From VXNE01 sp965261535 (lineage in GTDB: Bacteria > Pseudomonadota > Gammaproteobacteria > Pseudomonadales > Azotimanducaceae), in assembly GCA_965261535.1 (NCBI GenBank), contig OZ253469.1, forward strand, positions 2,294,001 to 2,358,000: a DNA stretch of 64,000 bases, given 5' to 3'. A program made the position numbers and the translations under genes. Below the pieces are notes generated by a model. The model ran no database searches. It had not been told where the DNA came from and worked only from the letters and a program-made list of their open reading frames with translations. Shown here piece after piece: positions 43,175-53,425 of this stretch; the first letter of the stretch is position 1, and each line of letters starts with the position of its first letter.

Positions 43175-46100
43175 ATGCCACGCTACTGTCTACTGCCTAT
43201 CGTTGTCTGTCTCGCCATCGGCGGTTGTGGCGGCGGGGGTGGTTCGCCAACTCCACCGCCACCGCCAACTCCTCCTCCCCCACCGCCACCACCTCCGCCG
43301 CCACCGCCTCCCGAGATCGTCTTCGCGCAGGTCGAGGACGCGGGTCTCGATAGGCCGTACAGGGCAGAATTCGACGACTTGTCCGTGCCCGAACGTTTCA
43401 GCGGCGGCATCGCCGCGGGTGACTACGACGGAGACGGGGACGTCGATCTCTATGTGGTCGGCGGTGACCTGGACCCCAACAGCTTGTATGAGAACCAGGG
43501 CGATGGGACTTTCCTCGACACCACCGAGGAAATTACCCCGGTCATAACCCACAAGGGCAGCGGTCCAGCGTTCGGCGACATCGACGGCGATGGCGATCTC
43601 GATCTATTCCTCGGCGCCGTGGAAGGCGGTCGCTATTACATGCTCGAAAACCGCGATGGCGCCTTCTTCGATGAGACGAACGGATCGGGTATCGAGCTGA
43701 CCGCTTCCAACACGGTTTCCGCCACGTTCTTCGACTACGACAGCGATGGCCACCTCGACCTGTTCCTGTCGCATTGGGGGGCTTCCCGAGAACCCGGCGA
43801 AGATACAGAGACCGTATGGCGCAACAGGGGCGATGGCACGTTCGGTAGCGCAAGCATCGAGACGGGCATCGCCGCAGGAATCATCGAGGGCGAAACCGAC
43901 AGGACGTTCACCGCGAACCTGGGCGACATCGACAACGACGGCGACGGCGATCTGCTCATGACTGCCGATGGCGGGATGAGCCAGGTCTTTCTCAACAACT
44001 CAGACGGCACTTTCGCCATATCCACCAACCGGGACGTCATCGTCGACCAGGCCGGGTCGGGCGCCGCCCTGGGTGACTACGACAACGACGGCGACCTCGA
44101 CTGGTTCGTGGCGTCGAACTACAACCTCGACGTCACGGACGGCGACCGCATCGGCAATCGGCTCTACCGCAATACCGGGTCCGGCGAGTTCGAAGACAAC
44201 ACCGACACCGCCAACGTGGCCGACGGCGGTTGGGGCTGGGGAACCTGCGCCGCCGATTTCGACAACGACGGCAACGTCGACATCTTCCAGGTGAACGGCT
44301 GGGGCGAGGAACTCGGGAAAGACTTTCGCGACCAGGCGGTGCGCCTTTTCTATTCCCAGGGCGATGGCACGTTCGAGGAGCGAGCGACAGACTTCGGCCT
44401 CGACAATACCGGGCAGGGCAGAGGCGTCGCGTGCTTCGATGCCGAGCGCGACGGCGATATCGATATCGTCCTCAGCAACGCCAGCGCCGACCACATCGTC
44501 TACTACCGCAACGATACCGACAACGACAACCACTACCTCAGCGTCAAGGTCAAGGCGCTGGGCGCAAACACCTTCGGCGTCGGCACCCTGGTCGAAGCAA
44601 TAACGTCCGACAGCACCCAGATCCGCACGGTGGGAGGAACCAACAACTACGCCTCGCACGATCCATTCGAAGCGCACTTTGGCCTCGGAAACGCAACGAC
44701 CGTCGACATCCGCGTGGTCTGGCCCGACGGCGAAGTGAGCCGAGAGAACGGCGTCCAGGCCGATCAAGTCCTCACCCTTGAACAGCCCCTGCCACGATTG
44801 CGGCTGGGCGTACGGCAGGGCAGAGGGGCCGGCTTCTTCACCGAGGGCACCGTGGTGGAGATTCAGGCCTTGCAACCCATTCCCGGCTACTACTTCAGCC
44901 ACTGGTCGAGCACCGGTGGCGGCACCTTCGAAGATGTCTTATCCGCCGAGACAATGTTTACCATGCCCGCCGATAGCGTCAGTGTTACCGCGCACTACGT
45001 CCCCGGCGTATCGCCGGACGAAGACGCCTCGGTGGCCCGGCGCTGGAACGAGGCGCTGTTGCAATCGATCCGAAACGACTTCGCCCGCCCCGTCGTCCAC
45101 GCCCGCAACCTGTTCCACGTATCCGCCGCCATGTACGACGCCTGGGCGGCCTACGCGGATACCGAGGTCCCGTGGCTGCTGGGCCACAGCAGGGCCGGCG
45201 AAACATGTGAATTCGATTCGGCCGCGCTCGCCGTTCCCGACGACCCCGAAGCGTTGAAGGCGGCCCGCCAAGAGGCCTTGAGTTTGGCCGCCTACCGCCT
45301 CATCGAACATCGATTCGCGCGCGCGCCGGTATCGGGGCAACGCCTGATCACGCGGGACATCGACGCCCTGATGGATTCCCTGGCGCTTCGCCTGGGCTTT
45401 GACGGCGAGAATGACTCCGACGACTACACGTCGGGGTCGCCGGGGGCGCTGGGCAACCATATCGCCCAGTGCTATCTCGACTTCGGCATGGCGGACGGCG
45501 CCAACGAGGCCAACGACTATGTCAATACCGTCTACATGCCCGTGAACCCGCCGATCGCACCGCATCTGCCCGGTAATCCCGACATCGTCGACCTAAATCG
45601 CTGGCAGCCGCTGGCGCTGCGGGAATTCATCGACCAGTCCGGAAATGCGGTCACCGGGACGATCGAGCACCTGGGCGCGGAGTGGGGTCAAGTGGTGCCA
45701 TTCGCACTCTCCGAGGCGGACCTCATGCTCTACCGACGCCCGGGCGAAACGTTCGACTACTGGGTGTATCACGACCCCGGGTCGCCACCCACCATCGACG
45801 GGACGCTGTCCGACAACTACAAGTGGACCCACTCCCTGGTGGCCATCTGGTCGAGCCACCTAGACCCCGACGGCCCCGATGACGCGGAATGCGAAGAGGG
45901 CTCGACGGAGCCGATCTGCAGGGGGACGCAACCCATCGACATCTCCCCGGCGAGCCTCGGCAATATCCAGTCCTATCCCACAGCGTTCGAGGACTACCCG
46001 GATTTCTTCAAGACCAGCGAGGGAGGCGACCCCAGCGTTGGCTACGACGTCAATCCGGCCACGGGCCAACCCTACGAGCCGCAAATGGTGCCGTTGGGCG

Positions 46101-46963
46101 ACTACGCGCGCGTCCTCGCGGAGTTCTGGGCAGACGGCCCGGACTCCGAGACTCCGCCCGGCCATTGGTTCGTCATCCTGAACGAAGTCAACGGCCACCC
46201 GTTACTCGAGCGGCGATTTGCGGGCGGCGGCCCGGAACTGGGGCTCCTGGAATGGGACATCAAGGCCTATTTCATGATGGGCGGCGCCATGCACGACGCC
46301 GCCATCGCGGCATGGGGCCTCAAGGGACGGTATGACTTCATCCGCCCGATTTCCGCGATCCGGGCCATGGCGGACCGCGGCCAGAGCAGCGACGCAAACC
46401 TGGCTTCCTACGATGTGGACGGCATTCCGCTCTCCGAGGGCTACATCGAACTCGTGGAAGAAGGCGACACCCTGGCCGGCGATGACGGCGAGCACGTCGG
46501 CAAGATCAAGCTGCTTGCCTGGCGCGGTCCGGACCATATCCGCAACCCCAGGGTCGACGCGGCCGGCGTCGACTGGATCCTGGCGGAGAACTGGTGGCCG
46601 TATCAGCGGCCGAGCTTCGTCACGCCACCCTTCGCCGGCTATGTCTCCGGGCATTCGACCTATTCCCGAGCGGCGGCGGAGTTGATGACCGCGCTCACCG
46701 GCGATCCCTACTTCCCGGGCGGCATGAGCGGTTTCGAAATCGTCGCCAACGAATTCCTGGTATTCGAGGACGGCCCGAGTGTCGATATGACCCTCGAATG
46801 GGCAACGTATCAGGACGCCTCGGACCAGTGCAGCCTGTCGCGCATCTGGGGCGGCATCCATCCCCCGGCCGACGACATCCCCGGCCGTCTGATCGGCCTC
46901 AAACTCGGTCCCGCCGCCTTCGACCTGGCGTCGGACTACTTCGACGGGACCGTGGAGCCCTGA
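43175..46963 (+). CDS. Lipoprotein: FG-GAP/VCBS repeats + ASPIC/UnbV + vanadium-haloperoxidase-like domain
   Basis: A 1262-residue exported protein. Signal peptide MPRYCLLPIVVCLAIGGC ends in a lipobox Cys, followed by a Gly run and a proline-rich linker. Seven Ca-binding FG-GAP-type repeats (DYDGDGDVDLYV, DIDGDGDLDLFL and others) occupy residues 60-440. An ASPIC/UnbV segment follows, then an InlB-B-like repeat near 560-620. From about residue 620 to the end is a PAP2/vanadium-haloperoxidase-like domain with MHDAAIAAWGLKGRYDFIRPISAIR, VSGHSTYSRAAAELM and RIWGGIHPPADDIPGR. GAGGAA precedes ATG 43175. Likely a surface oxidase or phosphatase-fold enzyme; the activity is inferred. Confidence 0.88.
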   Translation: MPRYCLLPIVVCLAIGGCGGGGGSPTPPPPPTPPPPPPPPPPPPPPEIVFAQVEDAGLDRPYRAEFDDLSVPERFSGGIAAGDYDGDGDVDLYVVGGDLDPNSLYENQGDGTFLDTTEEITPVITHKGSGPAFGDIDGDGDLDLFLGAVEGGRYYMLENRDGAFFDETNGSGIELTASNTVSATFFDYDSDGHLDLFLSHWGASREPGEDTETVWRNRGDGTFGSASIETGIAAGIIEGETDRTFTANLGDIDNDGDGDLLMTADGGMSQVFLNNSDGTFAISTNRDVIVDQAGSGAALGDYDNDGDLDWFVASNYNLDVTDGDRIGNRLYRNTGSGEFEDNTDTANVADGGWGWGTCAADFDNDGNVDIFQVNGWGEELGKDFRDQAVRLFYSQGDGTFEERATDFGLDNTGQGRGVACFDAERDGDIDIVLSNASADHIVYYRNDTDNDNHYLSVKVKALGANTFGVGTLVEAITSDSTQIRTVGGTNNYASHDPFEAHFGLGNATTVDIRVVWPDGEVSRENGVQADQVLTLEQPLPRLRLGVRQGRGAGFFTEGTVVEIQALQPIPGYYFSHWSSTGGGTFEDVLSAETMFTMPADSVSVTAHYVPGVSPDEDASVARRWNEALLQSIRNDFARPVVHARNLFHVSAAMYDAWAAYADTEVPWLLGHSRAGETCEFDSAALAVPDDPEALKAARQEALSLAAYRLIEHRFARAPVSGQRLITRDIDALMDSLALRLGFDGENDSDDYTSGSPGALGNHIAQCYLDFGMADGANEANDYVNTVYMPVNPPIAPHLPGNPDIVDLNRWQPLALREFIDQSGNAVTGTIEHLGAEWGQVVPFALSEADLMLYRRPGETFDYWVYHDPGSPPTIDGTLSDNYKWTHSLVAIWSSHLDPDGPDDAECEEGSTEPICRGTQPIDISPASLGNIQSYPTAFEDYPDFFKTSEGGDPSVGYDVNPATGQPYEPQMVPLGDYARVLAEFWADGPDSETPPGHWFVILNEVNGHPLLERRFAGGGPELGLLEWDIKAYFMMGGAMHDAAIAAWGLKGRYDFIRPISAIRAMADRGQSSDANLASYDVDGIPLSEGYIELVEEGDTLAGDDGEHVGKIKLLAWRGPDHIRNPRVDAAGVDWILAENWWPYQRPSFVTPPFAGYVSGHSTYSRAAAELMTALTGDPYFPGGMSGFEIVANEFLVFEDGPSVDMTLEWATYQDASDQCSLSRIWGGIHPPADDIPGRLIGLKLGPAAFDLASDYFDGTVEP

Positions 46964-47014
46964 CCATCCCGGCACTGTCGATCATGCGAGAGCGCCTATC
47001 GGGTCCGCTGTTGG

Positions 47015-48429
47015 TCAATCTGTCGCGACGGGCTGGTCGAAGGTAATTTTGACGCCTCTTTCCTGCAGCGCGGGAATATGCTCGCCCAGGGATGCATCGC
47101 TCAATGGATTCTGTCGGACCTCTATCCTGTCTCCCGCCCCCAGCCCCGCGTTCTCCACCAGCGGGGATAGCTCCGAGATGTTGTTCCGATAAAAATTCAG
47201 GTGATTCAGCGAAGTCAGCCCCGTCACCGGCGAAAGCTCCGAAACGCGGTTCCCGGAAAGGGTCAAGGAAGTCAGCGACGTCAGGCCCGTCAGCGGCGAA
47301 ATGTTCGATAGGTGGTTTGTCGAAAGGCCCAAGTGTGTCAGCGCTGCCAGCTCCGACAAGGGCGAAATGTCCGATACGCTGTTGCCGTTAAGTTCCAAGC
47401 CAGTCAGCGCGGTCAACCCCGATAGCGGCGTCAGGTCCGACAAGTCGTTCGCCGAAAGATCCAAGTCCGTCAGCGCTGTCAGGCCCGACAACGGCGATGC
47501 CTCCGATATCTCGTTATTCGAAAGGGATAGTTCCTTCAACGCTGTCAAGCCCGACAGCGGCGAAATGTTCGACACGTCGTTCCAGGCAAGGTTCAGGTCC
47601 TCCAACTCCGTCAGACTCGATAGCGGTGCCAGATCCGATATGTCGTTGTTGGGAAGCTTCAAGTTAGTCAGCACAGTCATGCCAGACAGCGGCGAAATGT
47701 CCGCTATGTCGTTCCGGAACCGTTCGATATATTGTTGCCAGCGATGTGCAGTTGCCTCAGCGACCCCAGGCCTGACAACGGCGAAACGTCCGATATATTG
47801 TTGTCGTCGAGGTGAAGGTTAGTCAGCGCCGTCAAGCCCGACAGCGGCGTCAGGTCCGATATCTCATGTCCCGCAAGGGAGATCTCACTCAGGGCCGTCA
47901 GGCCCGACAGCGGCGTCAGGTCCGAGACATCGTTGATGTCAAGATGCAAAACGGTCAACGCTGTCAGGGAGGACAGCGGCGTCAGGTCCGATATTTCATT
48001 TTCCGAAAGGGAAAGATCTCTTAGCGTCGTCAAGCCCGACAACGGCGACAGGTCCGATACGTCATTCTGGGATAGGTCCAGGCTTCTCAGCCGCTCAGCC
48101 GTCTCGAGGCCCCGCAGGTCATTTATTTCCCGGCTCGGGGCGTCGAGGTCTGTGATGGTTGCCATTTCATCGACGTAAATCGTCGCGCCCGACTCCTTTC
48201 CGAGACGGGCTTCAACTGCGGCTCGCAGATTGGCGTCCGGGATCGACACTTCAACGCGGGGTGTTGGTGCAGGCTCAGGCGCGGGCGGCGGCCCAAGCCC
48301 CGGACCCCCGCCGCCGCATGCGGCAAGCGCTAGCAATCCCGCCAGCAACGCTGGCAACCCAACGAGGAACGCGACCACCCCTGCCGGAATCGCCCAGGGT
48401 GTCCCGCCGGTCGAATCGAACCTCGTCAT
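47015..48429 (-). pseudogene. Leucine-rich-repeat (internalin-like) lipoprotein, frameshifted
   Basis: ATG 48429 with AAGGGGAGGAG upstream starts a lipoprotein signal peptide (LLAGLLALAACGGGG), a short Pro-rich linker, a cap with PDANLRAAVEARLGK, then 22-residue repeats of the form NxISDLTPLSGLTALTxL. The frame stops at 47704. The repeats continue in another frame from about 47715 to 47015, ending with a C-terminal cap (ERGVKITFDQPVATD). At the break the repeat is 23 nt long where 66 nt is expected, a 43-nt loss that shifts the frame. Phase variation or decay are both possible. Confidence 0.8.
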
Positions 48430-48487
48430 CGCTCTCCTCCCCTTTTCGGTGGCCGGCGCGTGAACTCCCAGCGTGATCCTGCGATCT

Positions 48488-50350
48488 GGAGTCCCCGGGT
48501 GTACGACAAATTTGTTGGGAGCTAGGCGGCGGAGCGCGCTTTGCGCCGGATCCAGAAGTCGTCGAGGCGTTTGCTGAGGACGCAGCAGCGCAGGGCGGCC
48601 ATGGCGTTGACGCCGGCCACGGACCAGTGCATTCCGGGGCGTTTGAAGCGGGTTCCGACGACGTTCTTGCAGCCGGCCTCGAGCACGCCGGAGCCGACGC
48701 ACAGGCCGCGGGCGCGGAATGCCGGGTAGCGCATGCGGTGCCGGTTGCGGCGGATGTAGTCGACGCAGCGTCGCGCCTCGTCCCGGCTCTCGTGGCGGCG
48801 CAGCGCGCGCAGCAGCGCGCCGAGACGGCCGTCGTCGAGTTCGTCGCGGCGCCGCTTCGCCCAGCGTTCCGCCATGTCGGTGCCGGGGCCGTAGATGGCC
48901 TTGGCGACATCCCACAGGTGCTGCTTGGCGTGGGACAGGTCGACGATCTGGACGGCGCCGGGGAACAGTTCGTCGGCGATGTTCCAGATCCACGGCGCGC
49001 CGTCGCCGAGCACCACCCGGCGGGGGGCGCGGTCGAAGCCGCGCCGCCGCGCCTCGCGATCGGCGCGTTGGGCGAACGGCGAGGGTTCGGGTTCGGTGTC
49101 TTGGGCGGCGGCGCTCTCGACGGCCGCGGAGTAGGTCACGGAGCCGGCTTCCCGCTCGGGCAGCTCGCGGCCGTGTTCGTCCGTTGCGGCGGCCCAGACC
49201 GCGACCACCTTCACCTCGCGGGTCTTCGCCGAGCCGTCGGCCTGCTTGCCCGCGCGGCCGGCGAGCTCCGCGCGGCGTACCGGCACGCCGGTGCCGTCCA
49301 TGCCCAGGTACATGGTCGGCGCACGGCCCGGCTCGGGTGCCGTGACCGCCCGCTCGTCGGCCGCGATCTCGCGGCCGAGCGCCTCCGCGGTGCGCTCCGC
49401 CTGCTTGGCGTCGACGTTCACGCCGGCCAGGTCGTGGAGCAGCGCGCCGGTCTCCGCGAAGCTCGCCCGCGCCGCCGCCAGGCCGGTCATCCGGACCACG
49501 CCCGGCGACAGCGACGCGCCCTCGATGCCGAGGGTGCGGTCGCGCGCGGGTGGAAGCCCGTTCCGCAGCGCGCGCAGCGGTAGTAGGCGCGCTCCAGGCG
49601 CAGATCGCCGAGCACCGTGGTCACCGTCTTCGCGCGCCGCCCGGCGTACGACGCCCGGGCCCCGCAGGCGCACGGCAGCGTCGCGCCCGCGCGGTCGCTC
49701 CGGTCCGCGTTCAGGCGCCGCTCCACCAGCCGCGCCGCCAGTCCCAGCGCTTGCCGGCGAACCGCCGTCTCCAGCCGCTCGAAGTCGGTGCCGTCCGCCG
49801 TCCCCGGCCCCGCCAGCGCGTCGATCTCGGCCGCGATGTCGGCCGCGAACGCGGCCGTCAGCGAACTGCGGAGCCCCCTTTTTGGGCGCCCCGCCCCGCG
49901 TCCCGGCCAGCCTTCAGCCGCGCCCGGCACAGTTCCTCGCTCGCCTCCACCAATCGCCGCGACAGCTCCTTGAACCGCGCGTGCTCCTCGATCTGCGCCC
50001 GCGTCTCGGCCAGCGCGCCGCGCGGCACGCCCCGGCTCACGAGCCGGTCGCCCCGCCGGCGCACCAGCGCCCAGCCGGAATGGCCCGGGTCCCCCGGCCG
50101 GGCGCAGTGGCACGTCGGCTTGCCGCACTTGCGCCGTGTCGCCACCAGGCGGCCCGGGCGGAAGTCGTCGATCGCCGCCAGCTCGCCGAGCAGGTCGCGG
50201 CGGCGGCGTTCGAGTTCGTCGATATCCTGGGCATCGGGCATGGCGTGGACCTCCTGTCATGTCTGTACATACACAAGTATAGTACAGACAAGTGGCCGAT
50301 GCCCTTATGGTCCCACAACTCCAACAAATCTGACGTGCACCCGGAGTCCC
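48488..50350 (-). mobile_element. ISKra4-type 2 insertion sequence (48496-50342) with 8-bp duplication GGAGTCCC
   Basis: The ends read GGGTGTACGACAAATTTG (from 48497) and the complement of GGGTGCACGTCAGATTTG (to 50342). GGAGTCCC flanks the element at 48488-48495 and 50343-50350. It sits between the divergent LRR and ABC transporter genes. About 1.85 kb, related to but clearly distinct from the type 1 element. Confidence 0.87.
48522..50241 (-). pseudogene. ISKra4-type 2 transposase, frameshifted
   Basis: The first frame (50241-49858; MPDAQDIDELERRRRDLLGEL, then RKCGKPTCHC) is complete. The catalytic frame is broken at 49541-49550: GCGCGCGACC here against GCGCGACC in the copy at 30537-32172, a 2-bp CG expansion just after CGTGFHPR. 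Downstream the frame is open again to the stop at 48522 (DRTLGIEGASLSPGVV to RRKARSAA). So this copy has good ends but probably no functional transposase. Confidence 0.82.
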
Positions 50351-50494
50351 TTGCCGCTTGCCCTTCCCTCCGTTACCACTATACAGTCTGTCGCTGATGC
50401 CGAAATTGGCGTCTCGTGCTCACCGCCTCGGCGTTCAACCTGCTTGGCGGCTGCACGAGGCACCGATCCCAACGGCACCGGGAACCTGGAGTTA

Positions 50495-51436
50495 ATGGCT
50501 GACAACGTACTGGAAATCCGCGACCTCGCAGTCGATTTCAAGACAGACATCGGCACGACCCAGGCCCTGCGCGATGTTGGTTTCGACGTGCCGAGAGGCG
50601 AGGTCACGGCGATCGTTGGCGAATCCGGTTCCGGCAAGTCCGTGACCGCGAACTGCATCATGCGAATCATCCAGCCCCCGGGAGAGATCATCAGCGGGCG
50701 GATCGACTTCTCGCCGGCGAGCACAGGGCCATTCGACATCGTATCGCTGCCCGACAAGGACCCCCGAATCTATGACCTTCGGGGAGGCCTGATCAGCATG
50801 GTGTTCCAGGAACCCATGACCGCGCTCTCTCCCGTCTACACTGTGGGAAACCAGGTCGCCGAGGCGATCCTCTGTCATCGGGACGTCTCGAAAAAGCATG
50901 CTTGGGCCGAGGCGGCGGATATGCTGGAGCGCGTCGGCATCGACGATGTGCCCCGGCGGATACACCAGTATCCCTTTGAATTCTCGGGGGGGATGCGCCA
51001 ACGGGTCATGATAGCCATGGCCCTGGTCTGCAATCCGGAACTACTGATCTGCGATGAGCCCACCACGGCGCTCGACGTCACCATACAGGCGGAGATCCTG
51101 ACTCTGATCCGCGACCTGCAGCGAGACCTGGAGAATACGGTCCTCTTCATCACTCACGACCTGGGCGTCGTGGCGCAGTTGGCCGATCAGGTTGTGGTCA
51201 TGTACCAGGGACGCGTATTGGAAATCGGCAGTGTGCGCCAGGTGCTGAAGGATCCCGTCCATCCCTATACTCGGGGCCTCCTGGCCGCGATTCCCGGTCT
51301 CGCGGAGAAGGGTAAGCGGCTTGAGACGATGGCCAGCGTCATCGGCGACGCTGACATCCTCACCCCGCACCCGCTGGTGCGAATGCCGGACGGTCGGCAG
51401 GTGCGCCTGGCCCCCGAACGAGGCGGTCATGGCTGA
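50495..51436 (+). CDS. Oligopeptide/dipeptide-type ABC transporter ATPase (OppD/DppD-like)
   Basis: A 313-residue ATPase. Walker A GESGSGKS, signature FSGGMRQRVMIAMAL, Walker B LLICDEPTTALD and the H-loop ITHDLGVVAQLAD are all intact. The C-terminal stretch after PYTRGLLAAIPGL matches OppD/DppD, though the usual Cys cluster is not obvious. GGAG precedes ATG 50495. It overlaps the second ATPase by 8 bp. No permease or binding-protein gene is adjacent, so the transported solute is unknown. Confidence 0.92.
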   Translation: MADNVLEIRDLAVDFKTDIGTTQALRDVGFDVPRGEVTAIVGESGSGKSVTANCIMRIIQPPGEIISGRIDFSPASTGPFDIVSLPDKDPRIYDLRGGLISMVFQEPMTALSPVYTVGNQVAEAILCHRDVSKKHAWAEAADMLERVGIDDVPRRIHQYPFEFSGGMRQRVMIAMALVCNPELLICDEPTTALDVTIQAEILTLIRDLQRDLENTVLFITHDLGVVAQLADQVVVMYQGRVLEIGSVRQVLKDPVHPYTRGLLAAIPGLAEKGKRLETMASVIGDADILTPHPLVRMPDGRQVRLAPERGGHG

Positions 51437-52244
51437 ACCATTGCTTGAAGTCGAGGGCTTGAGCAAGGCGTTCGACGGCGTCATGGCCATCGACAGGATC
51501 AGCTTTTCCCTCGATGACTCGGAGACCCTGGGCATCGTAGGCGAATCCGGTTCCGGAAAGACCACTTTGGCCCGCTGCATCCTGCGGGCGATCGATCCCG
51601 ATGAAGGGTCCGTGCGTTTCAGGGGCAGCGGCGGCTGGCATCAACTGCACGACATGCCACATTCCGAGTTGATTCCACTGCGCCAGGAGATGCAGATGGT
51701 GTTCCAGGACCCGTTTTCGTCCCTGAACCCGCGCATGACCGTGCAGGAGATCCTGGAGGAGCCGCTCATCATCCACAAGATCGGAACCCGGGCGTCGAGA
51801 CGGGAAGCGGTGCTGGATATCCTGGATCGGGTGCAGATGGAGTCCGACGCGCTGACGCGGTATCCGCACGCCTTCTCCGGCGGTCAGCGTCAACGGATAG
51901 GCATTGCGAGAGCCCTGATTCTGCGCCCGAAGCTGGTGGTCTGCGACGAAGCTGTCTCCGCGCTGGATGTGTCGGTACAGGCCCAGATCATCAACCTCCT
52001 TGAAGACCTGCAGAAAGAACTCGGTCTCACCTACCTGTTCGTTGCGCATGATCTGAGCGTGGTGCGTCACATTTGCGACCGGATTCTCGTGATGCACCGT
52101 GGGCGCGTTGTCGAAGCAGGTCCGGTCGAGCAGGTCTTTAACCACCCCCAGGAGGACTACACGCGCCTGCTCCTCTCCGCGATTCCCTCCCCGGATCCCG
52201 ACGTGCCGCTGCAGCCGCTCGATCGCCAGGCGCTGGGCCTTTAG
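51429..52244 (+). CDS. Oligopeptide-type ABC transporter ATPase (OppF/DppF-like)
   Basis: A 271-residue ATPase with Walker A GESGSGKT, the OppF-type stretch MQMVFQDPFSSLNPRMTV, signature FSGGQRQRIGIARAL and Walker B LVVCDEAVSALDVSVQAQI. It pairs with the preceding gene as the second ATPase subunit of a peptide or nickel-type importer. The start lies within the end of its neighbour. The downstream diiron-protein gene starts 82 bp later on the same strand. Confidence 0.92.
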   Translation: MAEPLLEVEGLSKAFDGVMAIDRISFSLDDSETLGIVGESGSGKTTLARCILRAIDPDEGSVRFRGSGGWHQLHDMPHSELIPLRQEMQMVFQDPFSSLNPRMTVQEILEEPLIIHKIGTRASRREAVLDILDRVQMESDALTRYPHAFSGGQRQRIGIARALILRPKLVVCDEAVSALDVSVQAQIINLLEDLQKELGLTYLFVAHDLSVVRHICDRILVMHRGRVVEAGPVEQVFNHPQEDYTRLLLSAIPSPDPDVPLQPLDRQALGL

Positions 52245-52326
52245 AGCGCACATCGCCGAAACGATGTTTCGGGCCTTTCAACCATCGGATGTGGTGTATA
52301 TTGCGGCGACGAATCTCGACTGAGAA

Positions 52327-53388
52327 ATGCGCATGAGCGATGCGCCCGACTTTGATCTCGACACCACCTGGATGGGCCGGATGGGAGAGTGGGGAACCGC
52401 TGCCCAGCCCGGCAAACGCGGCCTTACGCTGGAAGACATCCGTATCGGTCGGTACGGCGAGCTGCCGGAAGAGAGCGACAACATGTCCGGGCGGCCGCGG
52501 GGTGCGGTCGAACGACCGGAAGCCTACCGGATAGGCGGCTACACGGTTCGAGCCAAGAAGGAGATCTGGCTCGACAACGCCACCTTCCTGTACGAGGAAG
52601 CGTTGCAACGGCAGTGGAGCTCCGCCACCGACATCCCTTGGGAGACCATCGCGCCCCTGCCCGACGACCTCGAGGAGGCGGAGTGCGCGCTGTGCACCTT
52701 TTTCAACGAGGTCGAGTTCGTTGCCGGCGACGTGCCCGCCCGCTGGGTCGCGAAGATCTCGCCCGATTTCTTCGAGGCGCGCAATGTTCTCCTGGCCCAG
52801 GTGCAGGATGAGGCGCGCCACATGGATGTATTTCGCAAACGCGCCCTCGCCAACGGCGGCGGTCTTACTCGCGTGACCGGCGCCACGTCCGGTTTCATCG
52901 GCAGCATCGATCTGTCTCGCGATTTCACGGAGATGTCCTCGCGCATGCACGTTTCCGGGGAAGGAGCGGTTCTGACCATGTTTCGCATGGGCGAGCTCTT
53001 CGGCCAGAACCCGGCGGAAAAGCGCATGTATCGGCTGTGTGCCCAGGACGAGGCCCGCCACGTGGCGTTTGGCATCATGCATTTGCGCTATCTGCACGCC
53101 ACCGCCCCCGAGCGGCACGAGGAGATCGAGGCGTATCTCGACGAGGCAGAAAACCTGCCGTTGACGGGCGGCACCAATCCCGCCGGTCCCCAGGCCGAAA
53201 CCAGCGAAGCGCTTGCAATCCTGCTCGGCGGGGGCAAAAAGCACTACGACGAGGGGTTTCGCGTGCTGCTCGCCATCCGCAAGCGGCAACTCAAGGAATA
53301 CATGCAGCGCGTGAGAAGCGCCGGTTTCGGCGAGCGCTTCGAGAACGGCCGCTCCACCGTGCCCGGGCGTATCGCCGCGCTAAGCTGA
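52327..53388 (+). CDS. Ferritin-like diiron protein, probable oxidase/oxygenase subunit
   Basis: A 353-residue helical protein. It carries two ExxH-type motifs in matching contexts: LLAQVQDEARHMDVFRKRAL near residue 160 and LCAQDEARHVAFGIMHL near residue 240. Glutamates upstream in FFNEVEFVAG and in VSGEGAVL could complete a carboxylate-bridged diiron site, as in ribonucleotide-reductase-like and bacterial multicomponent oxygenases. Substrate unknown. ATGs at 52327 and 52333 are alternative starts. First of five closely spaced genes; its paralogue follows 37 bp later. Confidence 0.72.
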   Translation: MRMSDAPDFDLDTTWMGRMGEWGTAAQPGKRGLTLEDIRIGRYGELPEESDNMSGRPRGAVERPEAYRIGGYTVRAKKEIWLDNATFLYEEALQRQWSSATDIPWETIAPLPDDLEEAECALCTFFNEVEFVAGDVPARWVAKISPDFFEARNVLLAQVQDEARHMDVFRKRALANGGGLTRVTGATSGFIGSIDLSRDFTEMSSRMHVSGEGAVLTMFRMGELFGQNPAEKRMYRLCAQDEARHVAFGIMHLRYLHATAPERHEEIEAYLDEAENLPLTGGTNPAGPQAETSEALAILLGGGKKHYDEGFRVLLAIRKRQLKEYMQRVRSAGFGERFENGRSTVPGRIAALS

Positions 53389-53425
53389 GCGCGTCCTTGC
53401 CGAACCCGCCCAAGGAGGCCACGGC

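Noticed and set aside
43250..43313. CCG/CCA-rich tract considered as a microsatellite or CRISPR-like repeat
   Set aside because: It encodes an in-frame proline linker after the lipobox of the haloperoxidase-like lipoprotein; there are no spacers or regular repeat units.
47015..48120. Regularly spaced 66-bp repeats considered as a CRISPR or tandem-repeat array
   Set aside because: The period is 22 codons and the translation is a canonical leucine-rich repeat, so it is coding repetition.
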